Positions 31,881 to 43,743 are shown, numbered from the stretch's first letter. The stretch is DNA of 64,000 bases from Halictus rubicundus (GCF_050948215.1 NC_135157.1:4712001-4776000), one strand, 5' to 3'. A program made the numbers and translations. The notes: generated by a model from the letters alone, not told the origin.

Positions 31881-32762
31881 AACAATTTTGAAAATGTAAT
31901 TGTTAAAATCTAAAGGAAGAAGGTTCTCGAAAACCACGAGAACCGGGTAAAGTCAACGCGAAAATTAAATGGCAAATGATAGAAACGGACAGGTTGGTAT
32001 TGAGCTGTCGAACGTGTGAATTAATGATAGAACCTTGCAGAACCCTGATAAGAACAGAGGAACGGGAAAATTTAGAATGTTTTTCCGCAGGAAAGCAAAG
32101 GCACGATAACTGCAAGGCCGTTAGAACAGAAATCGTGCCGCGCTTCCGGAACCACGGAACATGCAGACGCGAACACGATCGAATGTATCAAACGGTTCGG
32201 CTTTATTAGTGCCCGCGGATAGTACAGACGTTCAATTAACATCACGGTAATTTCCATGACGGGGATTTCTCGCGCCGCGAATCTGTGATTTAGAAACACC
32301 GTGTTAGTCGATCGTGACGAGGGAACCGGGTGCTCAGTTGCAACATGGTAGCAGCTCGCGTTAACTACCGCGCGATCAACCATTTTCTAAATCGTTCCTC
32401 CGCTGCCTTTATCTGTGTGATCGAATGTTTTCCGCGTCGAATAAATCCACGGAAACTGGTCGGCCTGATGAATGAGGAGAAGTTGCCACTGGGGAGACTG
32501 GAATATCAATTTTGTGCGTTCCTGCACTTACCATCTTTGCAAGATAGTTAACATCTCGAAGACGGATAACTCGGTGTTGCATCAGATAAGTGTGCAAGGT
32601 GAATTACCAAAGATCGATCGTCCGATTAAATCTCGCTAGCTTTGAAATACACATAGAGATAATTAAGAGAAAAATGCGCGTGCCAGTCCATAAAATTTTG
32701 GAAATTTAAAGCAACATTTCCATGAATTCTTAAATAATGCAAATAAAGTATATTCCACTATT
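31881..32762. other. No gene recognised
   Basis: Moderately CpG-rich; opposed frames at 31976-32209 and 32072-32383 show no motifs. Confidence 0.4.
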
Positions 32763-32985
32763 TTAACACTAGAACTACCGATCCAGTCAAAATGACTGGT
32801 TCCGAATTATTTCTTTCACAATTACAAAAATTATAAAAATGTTTTCATCAGAAATTTTTGAATGAACTTCTTTATTGGAGCACACGTTAGAATAAAAATG
32901 GTATGAGGTTTGAAAAGAAGTAGTCTTGTCATTATTACAAAGAAATATACATCAGTCGTATTTATTACTCGATAGTTCTAGTTTC
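32763..32985 (+). mobile_element. piggyBac-type miniature element, TTAACACTAGAACTACC family
   Basis: TTAACACTAGAACTACCGAT at the left and ACTCGATAGTTCTAGTTT at the right are inverted ends. Inside the left end, CCAGTCAAAATGACTGG is a small palindrome, a mark shared with 27237 and about 53100. The right TTAA is not clear. Confidence 0.75.
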
Positions 32986-33904
32986 TAATTCTTCTAGTTC
33001 TTCTACCTAAATGGACTCTAGTTGTGACGCGGAGAAGCTAGAGGACGAACAAATTTGCACACTGATTTTTCAATGAAATCATGTATTTTTAAACAGCTAC
33101 GGTTGTAGACTTTGTTAAGATGACTTTAATGATTATAATTATGCAAGGTCGATCAAAGTCACTAATGGAAGAAATACGGAAAGAAATTAAAATTGACTGT
33201 GAATGGTCATGAAATAGTGATATTGGGATCGAAGCGGAACATAAAAAAGCAAATATGCAGAGATGAAAGATATAAAATAAAGAGCAAGGAACAGGAATGT
33301 ATTCAATCAAAAATAGGACGCAGAAGAACACGAACGAATGCGTGGAGAATTAAATATTAGCTCTTTCACAATCTGCAGACAGGAGCAACTGAAACTAGAT
33401 AAAACTCTTTAGAGTTTTTGCGATTCCGTCTAAAGAAAATAATTTCCAGTGGATGTCTGTCGTCCTATTGATCGGTTGCCATTCAATCGATCGACGAAGC
33501 TGGGCAGCAAAAAATCCGGCCACCATTCGAATACTTTAATAGAGAGATCTAGAACGAAGAAAGGATCGTTTATTAAGGAAGATCGAATAGAAGATCGAGA
33601 AAGGTGTGGTACGCGGATCGTGCGACGAAGATTGCGAGAAAGAAGGACAACCGGGGATCGAGAAATCGGACGACGTGTAAGGAGGGGAGTCTCCGTGGAG
33701 ATTCCGGGTGGAAAAAAAAAGAGAGCAAAGTTATCTGCATCCTCCGGGCAGTCTCGTTGGCTTCGCCTTAATTACTTCGCTGGGTTATTAGTCGACGGAC
33801 GTATATATTCGTCGGTGCGCGTACGTATCTGCGGCAACCGATAAGTGATTCGTATTAAGATCTCGCTGGGCGTGGTGATAAATTACACGGTGACTTACAC
33901 GAGA
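32986..33904. other. No gene recognised
   Basis: Frame 33449-33844 is Arg-rich in stop-poor purine-rich sequence and resembles nothing known. Confidence 0.4.
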
Positions 33905-33992
33905 GGCTGTGCGCTCACGTACGGCGCAACAGTGCAGTCGCGGAGCGCAACCGCAGCGCTACACTGTACTGTTGCGCCGTGCGTGCTCAGCC
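33905..33992 (+). ncRNA. Candidate 88-nt hairpin, pre-miRNA-like
   Basis: GGCGCAACAGTGCAGT (33923-33938) pairs with ACTGTACTGTTGCGCC (33963-33978) over 16 positions, all Watson-Crick except one G-U. An inner AGCGC/GCGCT stem closes a 7-base loop AACCGCA, and an outer imperfect stem GGCT.../...AGCC extends the fold. Size and shape suit a microRNA precursor on either strand. I recognise no known mature microRNA. It may equally be a small inverted-repeat element; no second copy was seen in the window. Confidence 0.35.
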
Positions 33993-34204
33993 TTCGGCGA
34001 TGAGCCATCTGCATAGACGCCCGTTGCCGGAACGTAAACGAAGACTCCGGGGTAATTGGATAATCGATTTCTACCGTTAGCCAGAAATTCAAGCAGAGGG
34101 GAAAGCTACCAGTGATTTGTTCGCGGGATTAATATTCGTTAGCGCGGACCCGAGCGAAATTCGAACGGCTCCTGCCTTTCGTTCCATCGATTATTCCTCT
34201 TTAC

Positions 34205-34866
34205 GCTCCGTCGAACAACAAATTCATTACTTAAGCACACCTTTGCTCTTCGTTTTCGCGTTGCCACGAAATGCGGTCTGGTTGCGATTAATCGCTGTTT
34301 CGGAACTCGCATGGTAACCATAAAACTTATTCTATCGGTTCATTGTTTACTCTGATAATCATTGGATTTGCAAGAGAGAAAGCTGTATAATTCCTTTTAA
34401 TTGACGTTGTACTATCAAAGAGTGAAATAAATGATAATGTGGATAATACGAATGTCGAACAAGTTCATTACCTTAAGCGCACCCGTCGCTCTTCGTTCTC
34501 GCGTTTCCGCGAAACACAGACTGGTTGCGATTAATTGCCGTTGTAGAACTCATACGAACAACTTATTCTATCAGTTTATCGATCACTCCTATAAACGTTC
34601 GATGTGCAAGGGGGAAGCCAATTCCTTTTAATTGGCGTTTTATTGGGAAAGAATAAAGACAAATGGGAATGTCGAGAAACAAATTCATTGCTTACATACA
34701 CCTATATTTATTAATTTGTTGTTACTACGAAATTCAGCCCGGTTGAATTAACTACTGTTGTACAACTCACACGGTAACCTTACAGCTTATTCTATCAATT
34801 TATTGTTTACTCTGGATTTGTACGAGAGAAAACCAATTACTTTTAATCGGCGTTTTATATAAATGT
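34205..34866 (+). repeat. Three-copy tandem repeat, unit about 190-243 bp
   Basis: GTCGAACAACAAATTCATTA (34211), GTCGAACAAGTTCATTACCT (34454) and GTCGAGAAACAAATTCATTG (34672) start successive units. Each then contains an AAGCACACC-like word, GGTTG-GATTAAT, an ACTC-cat-GGTAAC-like word, CTTATTCTATC, a TTTACTCT-like word and CTTTTAATTGGCGTTTTAT. Divergence is high, so the expansion is old. Confidence 0.8.
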
Positions 34867-35499
34867 GAAAATTACAAGTTGGAGTTAATTTTCTCAAAGA
34901 AGGAAGCTTTTCCAAGACAAAAATACAATACAGAAATGATAACGTGATACGCCTTCGCAAAACGATTGTCTACAGTCTACAGGAACGACGCGCGGTATAG
35001 TTCGGCATAGCAATGAACCGAGCGCACCATTTTCAATTCGATCGCAACCTTACGGTAGATTGAACCTCGATTTATTTCCATAGGTTCCCGCGGAATGAGC
35101 AGCGTATCAAGCTAACCGAACCCCGGACAGCGATCATCTCGCACGTCAGGGCCAGACAGAAGGAGCCTATCGATGCCACAGATAGCACAATTGCCACAGC
35201 AGTTGTCCGACAGCCTAACGATCCGCTTGCCGATCGTCCCGCTACTTTTTCTCTCCGTAGGAACACACGGTCGAATACTCGTCCTGCCGTTTACTCGCGC
35301 GGAATGACGCGTGTTCACCGACGGTCTCCCGATCGTAATTACTCCCCTAAACAGAAGAATCAAACGCAATGAAAAAAGGAAACGAGGACCGAGAGGGCGC
35401 GGCGATTTCGAGGATTCTTCGAGCTAAAGGCCCATCGGAGCGGTCTTCTGATCTAGAACCTTGAGAATATGTCTTTAAGAAATAAGCCTGCAAAAGGAT
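34867..35499. other. No gene recognised
   Basis: CpG-rich from about 34970; opposed minus frames at 35072-35369 carry no motif. Confidence 0.4.
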
Positions 35500-35994
35500 T
35501 TGGTTAATTTCTTTAAAATAACGAAGTTATGGATGTCTAATAATAACGAGGTTATGAAATCTTATTTTCTGACATGGCTGACAGGATATCTGAAGACCTG
35601 GTTGTACCAATCTTCGGAGAATCTTGAAATTCAGAACGCTTCCATTTTGTTAAATACTGAGATATTTTGTTCCTTTCCGTTCACGCCAACTACAATCATA
35701 CGAACTAAAATGTTGCTTTGTTTTTTTTTTTTATTTCGTGTCAACCAATATTTTTTACTATGTCCCTCTTCAAGGAACTGTATGTCCTACAATTTTAAGT
35801 GTATTGACTTCAAAAAATTACATTGTACGGTCGAAATAATAGAAAATATGTATGCCAAACCTCAATATAAAACAGTGGTTCGATTTCCTTACAAAATCTC
35901 GAAAGAAGATCTACAAAATGACGCGCTAGACCAGAAGAACCGCTCAACGAATAAATTATCGGTGATCTATCGTGATCATGGCTCGGCCGGCTAG
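35500..35994 (+). CDS. Hypothetical AT-rich open frame, function unknown
   Basis: A frame of 164 codons stays open in sequence that is AT-rich for most of its length, where stops should be frequent. The first codon here is TTG; the first ATG is at 35533, leaving 153 codons. The product would have an aromatic-rich N-terminal part, a hydrophobic stretch around residues 86-105 (produced partly by a T run at about 35717-35728) and a hydrophilic C-terminal part with KISKEDLQNDALDQKN. I recognise no domain. No splice sites, promoter or neighbouring gene support it, and the last 15 codons enter CpG-rich sequence. It may be chance, a decayed element, or a lineage-specific exon. Confidence 0.15.
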   Translation: MVNFFKITKLWMSNNNEVMKSYFLTWLTGYLKTWLYQSSENLEIQNASILLNTEIFCSFPFTPTTIIRTKMLLCFFFLFRVNQYFLLCPSSRNCMSYNFKCIDFKKLHCTVEIIENMYAKPQYKTVVRFPYKISKEDLQNDALDQKNRSTNKLSVIYRDHGSAG

Positions 35995-38375
35995 AGTCTC
36001 GTTCAGTCGGACGCCATGATCGTTTCTCCTCGTGGCAGGTGCACCGCGTCATAACTTGACGAGGTCTCGGCCGGCAGGAGGTACCAGCAGATTACCAGAG
36101 GAAGACATAAGCGGACCGGCCCGACTCGACCCGGCCCGGCCCGCGCCGCACTTCGCTTTTAACCACCACCGCTTTTAACAACCGCCACCTGGTGCGAGAC
36201 TCGTATCTCTCGCGGTTCCGCGGCCCACATTAAAAGCTGCTAATGCCGGGTAGCTGCTTTTTAAATATGTCGCGCGGGCAGCTTCTAGTAGCCCGAAGTC
36301 AATTAACCGACGTGCAATCCGCCGTGCCGCGCCGGCGTGAAATGCAGTCGCGGCGGACGACGATATTCAGCGTCGATAATTCGTGAAGTTAGGCGTGACC
36401 GACATTGCAGCTGAGAAAGACTGACACCACAATCACTGTCCGACAGTATTAGGCTCCGTTACGCTTCATTATCGACGCGACGGTTGTCTGACCATTTGCA
36501 TAGTCCTAATTATGGGAGTTTGGTGCTTCAGCCCCGCGTGGAAGGGGCTCGATTTGTTCTCCGAAAAATCGTTTACATATGGGAGACCGTAAGTGAGACA
36601 GCAAATTAAAGATTATGGTTTTCCTTGCGTACTTTCTGATCTGTAAAAGTTGTTTTCTTACTTCAGAGGTTTCTGTGACTATTATTGCTGGTTTCTACTG
36701 TCACTTCAGGCTTAGAACATAGGAGTAGAATGAACAGCTGTACAAAATATATTTGAACCACCGTTGTCTGACTTATATCAACCCGCACTACTTAATCGAA
36801 AATCACAACTCTTCAATACAGTACAGTTCTACAATATTCCGATGGTTCCCGCAAACTAAATCTTACGTTTATCTTTAGTTTAGCGACGCGGTTATGCGAA
36901 AGCGAGCCCACAGACGCTTCCATGCCAGTGAGTGTAAAATAGCAGTAACCCGGGCATAACGAGAGCAAGCGTCATAAAACTGAGCTCTCCGACGCGCGGT
37001 TTCGATAGTCACCAATTAACAAATCGTTTTGAACATTATTTTCCGACCGGGTGACTTTCCGTGATTTATCGTGACCTTTTTCCCTATTTTAAGGCTAATA
37101 AAACATTTCACACATTTTTACCGGGCGAGAGAGCGTACGAGATATTTTACGCTCGTAAAAAGTAATTTATGGACAAATTAAGCAATCCGGTTCTTTCAGT
37201 CATCGAACCGACTGTTACTTCGTTCGCCGCTCGATAAGATCGATCGATCGGCCCGCGGAGAATTCGCCGGACACGAAATGCAAATGCAAAAAACCGCGTC
37301 GGTTTCGTACGTAGGTGGCCCGAGAAAGAGCCTAATGGACGCGTCGAACCGATGCAACCGCGATGCACCACGATGCGTTTCAGAGGCGGAGTAGGCGAAG
37401 GTGCAACCGGAAGGTTTTCAATTTGGAGCACCTGCCGTCAAATTGTTCCCGAACATGATTGGGGCCGTTCCGAGTAGGGCAGAGGGAGCCGCGTGGTTAT
37501 CGTCGGGACATAAAGTGGCTGCACCTTACGCCCTTTCAGCGTCTCGTATTCCCGCTATCGGCCCAAAAAATCTTACTTTATGGCGTCCCGTATCGGCGTA
37601 ATTAACCCATCCCGCGGAATAAAACCGTCGCGCGAACGATCGGCATAAATCGTTCCATTATACGCCTGCGAAATGGCTCGTCCTGGTCCGCAGACGAGCA
37701 CCGTTTCACGGTGGAAGCGGACCGCGAACTGATTTATAGAAACTTGACGTGCGTGTTCTATAATGCTCACGGTGGCGCGTGCTCGCTCGAAGGAACCCTG
37801 ATTTACATGCGATAGATGTTTATTAAGTAGCCTGATCGCTGTACGGTGTGCCGCTGCGCGGCGAGATTAGCGTGTGCCGAGCGTGTATTTAGCCGATTTT
37901 TGCAACACAGTCGTTCCGGACGCTGAAAGCGCATGGCTGCGCTCGCCACTACGACCGGCCAGTTTCATTCCGCCTGTACACCGTGACGGATCGCCAGCAT
38001 GCGGACTGGATATTTAATTAACACCGGTGCAAGCATTATGAAACCAGCTGCCCGACCGAGCCGCTCCGTTTTGAAATTAAGAGGCAGTAAGGGAGGATCC
38101 GCGCTCGAGTATAAATTTTCGGGGGAAAAGAAAAAAAAACAGGCCGCCACCTCTTTCACCTCGATCCGCCACGTTATCTTGAAATTAATGAGATACTGTT
38201 GCCGTACTTTCACCGACGCAACATCATCCCGGTAAGATCGATCTTCCGGCCGCGTCTTCCTGACGCACTCGTTACTGTGTCGCTGGAATACGCTGTAGAT
38301 ATTCTTTGATCCTCGTGAAATTTTCGACTTTACCGAGAAAAATCACTCTGCGAACCCTTGGACGACGGACCATTC
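35995..38375. other. CpG-rich block, no gene recognised
   Basis: Strongly CpG-rich at 36060-36400 and 37200-38240, AT-rich between. Frames (37147-37431, 37401-37601, 37999-38235) are short and unlike known proteins. Confidence 0.4.
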
Positions 38376-38602
38376 TTATAAGTTACAAGTTATGTTGCGG
38401 ATTTTATGCATTTACGATAAAAATAGGTACGCAGAATTTAAAGCAGCGCCCATATTGAAAAGATCTAAGGACCTCGGCGTATTAGTTTCACTTTAATAAG
38501 ACAATTAAAGGAAAAAAATCTTTTATTTGCCTCCTGCGTCTTGCAATGAATGCAAACAATTTTTATTTTGCGTAAAGATCCGCAGGCAACTTGTAACTAT
38601 GT
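38376..38602. mobile_element. TAGACTGCGGAT-family element with extended inverted ends
   Basis: Left ATAAGTTACAAGTTATGTTG then CGGATTTTATGCATTTACG; right CGTAAAGATCCGCAGGCAAC then TTGTAACTAT. The inverted similarity here extends about 16 bases outside the usual TAGACTGCGGAT start, which bears on where the true element end lies. Confidence 0.75.
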
Positions 38603-38783
38603 GACCGAGGATGCATACGTTCAATCACCGGTTTATTTATCAATTCTTTAGAAAATATATTTTTGGAGGAACTTCTCGTAGACACGTTAGTCTCACTGTT
38701 TGTTCCTAATTCATTTGACAGAAACTGACTAATTGGATGACGAGTGCGATACTCTGGATGAAAATAGACCCGGACTCCGCCGC

Positions 38784-39180
38784 ACAGTGGGCAATTTGGA
38801 CGAAATCGGATTCAAAATCAAAGAATTTTCGATAGAAATGAGGTAGAGCGATGACATTTTTTTTTTAATTAAAGCTGAAACTTTGTAGAATATGGGAAAA
38901 ATAGGGAGATTATGGTACGAACGCTTTTTAACTTTGAGAAAATTCGTTAAACTTGCACAATTTCAAGAAAATTGTGGTTTTTCCAATACCACGCACGGAA
39001 AATTTCTTTTTAACATGCTATACATCATTTCCCATAGGCTTTCTCACGCTGATTTCCAATCCGGTCTGAAAATTTGTCTACGACCTCAGGATTTTGCAAA
39101 AAATAAATTTTTGTGACAAAAAACTAATAAAATCATTTTTTCGTTGAAATGATTTGATAACACACTAGTTTGAAGGTATA
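38784..39180. mobile_element. Possible Transib-type element end
   Basis: CACAGTGGGCAATTTGGACG follows CGCCG. Transib elements are known to begin with CACWRTG-like heptamers and to duplicate 5-bp GC-rich targets, so this edge fits that pattern. The following AT-rich 400 bases look like an untranslated region leading to the coding-like remains at 39266-39507. No second end was found, and the first bases alone could occur by chance. Confidence 0.3.
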
Positions 39181-39265
39181 TCGTATTCTCATATATAAAA
39201 CACAATAAAAATAATAATAATGAAGTATTTGAACGTTTTGAGTTACTTACGAAACATGAAGCACT

Positions 39266-39507
39266 TCACATCTCGTCATCACTTGACGTATCGCTGGCAT
39301 TGCTACTGGCACTTTCTGCAGACTGTGTGTGGCTGTAATGTAGTATAAATTAGATATCTATTGTCCATAATTATATTTTCATTTACAGAGGAAGTAAGGT
39401 AAGTATTTAATCTTTTTAACGTACGTATTTTCATCAACGAAGTTTCTAACTTCTGGTGCTACTTTCTTTCTTTGATCCAACTTTAATCGATCTTTCCGTA
39501 GCCGCAT
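39266..39507 (-). pseudogene. Coding-like remnant with a short intron, possibly transposase 3' part
   Basis: On minus, 39507-39379 reads RKDRLKLDQRKKVAPEVRNF, then DENTYVKKIKYLPYF, a composition unlike random AT-rich translation. A donor-like CTCT|GTAAAT and an acceptor-like TTACAG bound a possible 54-base intron (39333-39386). The downstream piece gives, in one frame, SAESASSNASDTSSDDEM and a stop at 39266, an acidic serine tail; in the phase that the splice would give, a different open tail results, so an indel or wrong junction is likely. Upstream of 39507 coding words continue in other frames (YATRRRFILREMLAEDG). I do not recognise the family. Its position about 480 bases inside the possible Transib end suggests a transposon origin, which is inference. 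Confidence 0.3.
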
Positions 39508-40297
39508 TCATACTAATTAAAAGTGGTTAGGGAATGTTGCTTGTATCGTTCATTTCTTCAGAATATGCCGTCCTCTGCTAACATCTCACGCAATATAAAA
39601 CGACGTCTAGTAGCATAAGTAAAATGATTGTCTTGAAGCTTAATAAAACATCATGAAGTAATCTAAAACAATTTTGATCTTTATTATATAATGCAGAATG
39701 TTATGGTACGCTCGTGCTGAACAAGAAATGTGAGTAATAAATTATTGGGCTTTAAAACAGAGTGAAATCAGACAAGACACTCAACCGACGCTGCATCATA
39801 ATAAATTGTGTGGTTCAGGAAAGAATGCTGTCTCTCTAGGGTCACTTATTACACCATTTTCATTATACAATACGTACCTACGTGTACATAAAAGTCTGAT
39901 TAGAATAGCCATATATTTTGCATTTTATGGGAAGGGGGAAAGTCTTCAAACACTTTCAGAGACTACTGCATATATGACAGAGTTATTTTCGGTACAACAT
40001 ATACTAAACAAAGAGAAATATATCATATAATGAGAAAGTGACTAGAAGAAAAATATCGGTCCCCTTTCGAATTGAACTTTTTCATTCTGAAAAGTGCAAT
40101 TCTCGTGCTCTATTTAAACAATCAATACTCTAACCCTCATAGCAGAGATTTTGAGATTTTTTACTTTTTTCTTGTCGATGTTTAACTATTAGAGAAGATA
40201 TAAGCACACAGTAGATAACAATTTTCTTCTCATTATAGGAAATTATAAACGACAAAGAAGTTCTAATGACTGTACTAGCTACATAATAAATCATAAG
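39508..40297. other. AT-rich, possibly decayed element body
   Basis: May hold further decayed coding sequence of the remnant to its left, but no clear homology was seen beyond about 39640. No other feature. Confidence 0.3.
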
Positions 40298-40480
40298 TAG
40301 ATTGCGGATCTTTCTGCAAAATAAAAATTGACTGCATCGTTTGCACGAGACAGAACTCACATAGGAATATATTTCTCTCTTTAATAAGTTTATGAATTCG
40401 TTAGGAATGCACCGATGTTTTTAACTTTTTAAAATCAGTCGTAGTTTGTGTCATAAATGTCTAAAATCCGCAGTCTCATA
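40298..40480. mobile_element. TAGACTGCGGAT miniature element, full copy
   Basis: TAGATTGCGGATCTTTCTGC at the left, GTCTAAAATCCGCAGTCTCA at the right. Confidence 0.75.
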
Positions 40481-40504
40481 TCAATTCAATCAATTCACAA
40501 TAAT

Positions 40505-40671
40505 AAGTAAGATCTTTACGCAAATTTCCATTTAATTTTATGAAAACCGATATAGAAGAAGAATTTCTTTCATTGACTCAAATGATTCAAAATATTATTC
40601 ATTCTGTTAATAAGCACTACTTCTTGTGGAAATTTGCACATGTCACGATTACATAAAGATTCCTAGTCTAA
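40505..40671. mobile_element. TAGACTGCGGAT-family copy adjacent to the previous one
   Basis: AGTAAGATCTTTACGCAAAT at the left and ATTACATAAAGATTCCTAGT at the right. Terminal bases have decayed but inverted symmetry remains. It begins only about 25 bases after the neighbouring copy ends. Confidence 0.6.
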
Positions 40672-42494
40672 TCTTAACGTAACGGGTTAACATCCTCCAA
40701 CCTGTGTAATACAACATTAAATTTTAACAAAACAAAATCTTTCTTCTAAAAATTTCTGGGAAAATCGATGCACACATTTCCCGCGAGAAAGCGAAGTTAA
40801 AATGGTCGAAAGCAAAACAAGCGGACAAAGAAGCAGCAGCTTTGGGTAATTGTCACCTGCACGGCACGCTGTAGAGTGCACGTTTATGTTCTTCGAATGC
40901 TGCATGCGTGAGTGGCAACGATATTACACGAAATAACATGGTGCGCGGTTGTTGTGCCGATTTTCCGTCAACGATGGGAAACAAAACCCGTCATAAAGGT
41001 GGCATAACGGAATGCCGATGGCTCGCAAGGAGATTTCGCGCGCGTAAGCACGCGGAGGATCGACCGAGCGACGTCGATCCGCGCGGGTTTATTTCTATGA
41101 GCCCGGTGGACATTAACGAGAATCACCGGCGATCAACGTTGGCAGAAACGGTAAGGGTAATTACCATTGACTGGTGGCGGACGAGCGCCTCAATGAATTC
41201 CGTGCAGCAATAAAATCGCGATAAGGCCCGACTAACAGCACGCTATTTTAATTAACGCGTATCGATTGGCCTCGACGGATCCGCACAGTTTCATGCCGGT
41301 GTTGCTGCTGTCGCGGCATCAATTGGCCGCGAATGCGCGCCCGTTCATTAAAAATAAGAAGAACACCGATAGATATTGCTATCGCCGAGTATAATTTAGG
41401 GGAAGATAACGCACGTCGGGTATATTATATTTACCGATATAAATACGATATAAATTACGATAAATATGGTCTCCGCGGCTCTATTAATCCCACTCCACCT
41501 GCCGCCGATAATTTATGTACTGATACTGCGAATTTTTTTGCGCCACGCGGATGATCGTTCAAAAGCGTTTCATGTGGAACGCCGCTTCCTTTTTATGCTA
41601 ATCGTACCGATTAGCCATGATTTCTAATGACCATATTATTCTTCCGCAAAAGCGGATCTTGTAAATTGATATTCATAAAACAATCGAAAACGTACAATCA
41701 CGCTAAAATGAGGCAATGAAGGTGGCACTGTATTTACCTTTCCGTTTATTCCCAAAGAAAAATCATCCTCTCGTGAATGAACATATTTCAATGATATTCC
41801 AGACGTATAATTGAATATCGCCTGCTAAATAGACGAGTACGTGTTTGTAATTGGCATTAAAATTAGAGGAGAATGCTATTAAGCGCCGCTGCCGTTTACG
41901 TCGTCGTCCGTACTATTAATTAAGGGATCGTAAAACGTCGCGAATCCGCAATATTGAAGGACAGAGCCGCGTAACGTTAACGGAACAGCGTATCATCGTT
42001 AAGAGATAAAGACACATTCGGCCGTTTCGCGAATGCGCGACGGAAACCGCAAAAAATCCCGCGGATTACACGGCGCAGCGATCGTTCCCCCGGCGCAACT
42101 CATGAAAGTCATCGTAGAATAAATTAACGACATACTATTTGATATACTGCATCCCGCGAGAGATATCTTCGATATTTTCGCCCGGGATCGCGAGTGGAAA
42201 CGTAAATACCGGCTGGGATTAATGGTTAACCGTTCCTCGGGAACGCTTTTACACGAAGCGTGCGCGTGCGATTCTAAGCGGCCATTAACGCGACCATAAT
42301 GTTCCAAAAGTGTAGGTTTTAACGCTGGGGTTACATAATGAACAGTGAAGAAGTAACGAGCGCGTAATAATAAATAACAGTGATCGTAACGGATCGGAAA
42401 AATTTATGCGCCGCGACTTCTTCGTGACGGCCACGTGGATCGCATGGATCACGCTCGATTGCGTCGCCGCCACCGGAGACAGGGTAGAGAGAGA
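40672..42494. other. CpG-rich block, no gene recognised
   Basis: Dense CpG and TTAATTA words; frames 40908-41213 and 41999-42307 lack motifs. TTAACGTAACGGGTTAAC at 40673-40692 has two TTAA sites but no element. Confidence 0.4.
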
Positions 42495-42503
42495 GGGGGG
42501 GGG

Positions 42504-42561
<58 letters not shown>
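42495..42561. repeat. Poly-G run and (AG)n microsatellite
   Basis: A G run at 42495-42504 is followed by about 27 AG units from 42507. A second G run lies at 42637-42647. Confidence 0.95.
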
Positions 42562-42564
<3 letters not shown>

Positions 42565-42847
42565 ACGAGGATAGGATGAAAAAGGTGAACCATTAAACGA
42601 CAGGAGCGTGATATCGATTAATGTTCGTGGCGATACGGGGGGGGGGAGCAGCGCATTTGTCGGTCAACTTGAAACGAGTTGCAAAGGCGGAACGCGATGC
42701 GCGAGAGCCAAGCCGTAAATCCTGGAATCGCGGATGCATTCCTATCATTGTAGTTGACCGGGATAAGGCCGCGAGCATTTCCATAAGTCACTAAGCAAGA
42801 CACACCGATCGGACCTCATTCCTCGAATATTAACCAGCCGGGTATTC

Positions 42848-42893
42848 CTTCTTCTTCTTCTTCTTCTTCTTCTTCTTCTTCTACTTCTACTAC
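42848..42893. repeat. (TTC)n microsatellite with TAC variants at its right edge
   Basis: About 11 TTC units from 42848, then CTACTTCTACTACTAC. Confidence 0.95.
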
Positions 42894-43735
42894 TACGCCA
42901 TCGACGACAGGTCTTTCTTCATGCCGACGCGACGCGACGACGCAGCCCATCTCGTCCCAACGACGCGACGATCTCGAAGAATATTTATTCGCCTGATGCG
43001 ATTTCGGTGAACGGTACTCATCAGACGAACACGTGGAACTCCGTACGGCGCTCGAAACGGAGAATCGGTTGGTGGAATGACTCTATTAATCCGTGGATCG
43101 TGTCAGCGGTGTTGCGAAAATTATTTCGTTGGCTTTCCATGGTTACCTTCGGTTAGAAATATTTATGAAACGTGGTGTTAGTGTTCGGACCTTCAGATTG
43201 TACACGTTTCCTCCAGCTGATGATTTATTACTCGTATTTTGTGAATTTTTGGACTGTTAACCAATTTGGACTATTAATGTACGGTTTGCTTTAACGAATT
43301 GCAGCTGTCACAATCGTTGAAGGTTCTCCCTTTGTAAAGAGTGATATAAATCGTTTAGAATGGAAATTAGTTGGTAATAGATCTGGAAAATATGCTGTAT
43401 ATTTAGGACCAAAATAATTTATTTTTTATAACATTGTTTATATAGAAAATGACAATAGTTGAACATATATGTATATAGATTGCATATATAATATATACGA
43501 AGTGTATACGAGTATTTTCTGAATATTGTGAAGAAAATATAACGTTTCATAAAGGTTAATTATTTAATACCAGTTTTGAGTTTACTTTAGTATCAAAATG
43601 TTTAGTATCGCTGTACAACGTAAAAATATATCATGGCAGATTTTTTTACTTTTTTGTATCCTGAAGGGATATTTTTTATCACATCCTGATAATTAGTGTA
43701 GCACGTACTTTAACAGATTTCTCTGTTTTCTCTCT
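42894..43735. other. No gene seen
   Basis: CpG-rich up to about 43100, then AT-rich with TATATA-type words at 43470-43500. Confidence 0.4.
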
Positions 43736-43743
43736 CTTTCTCT

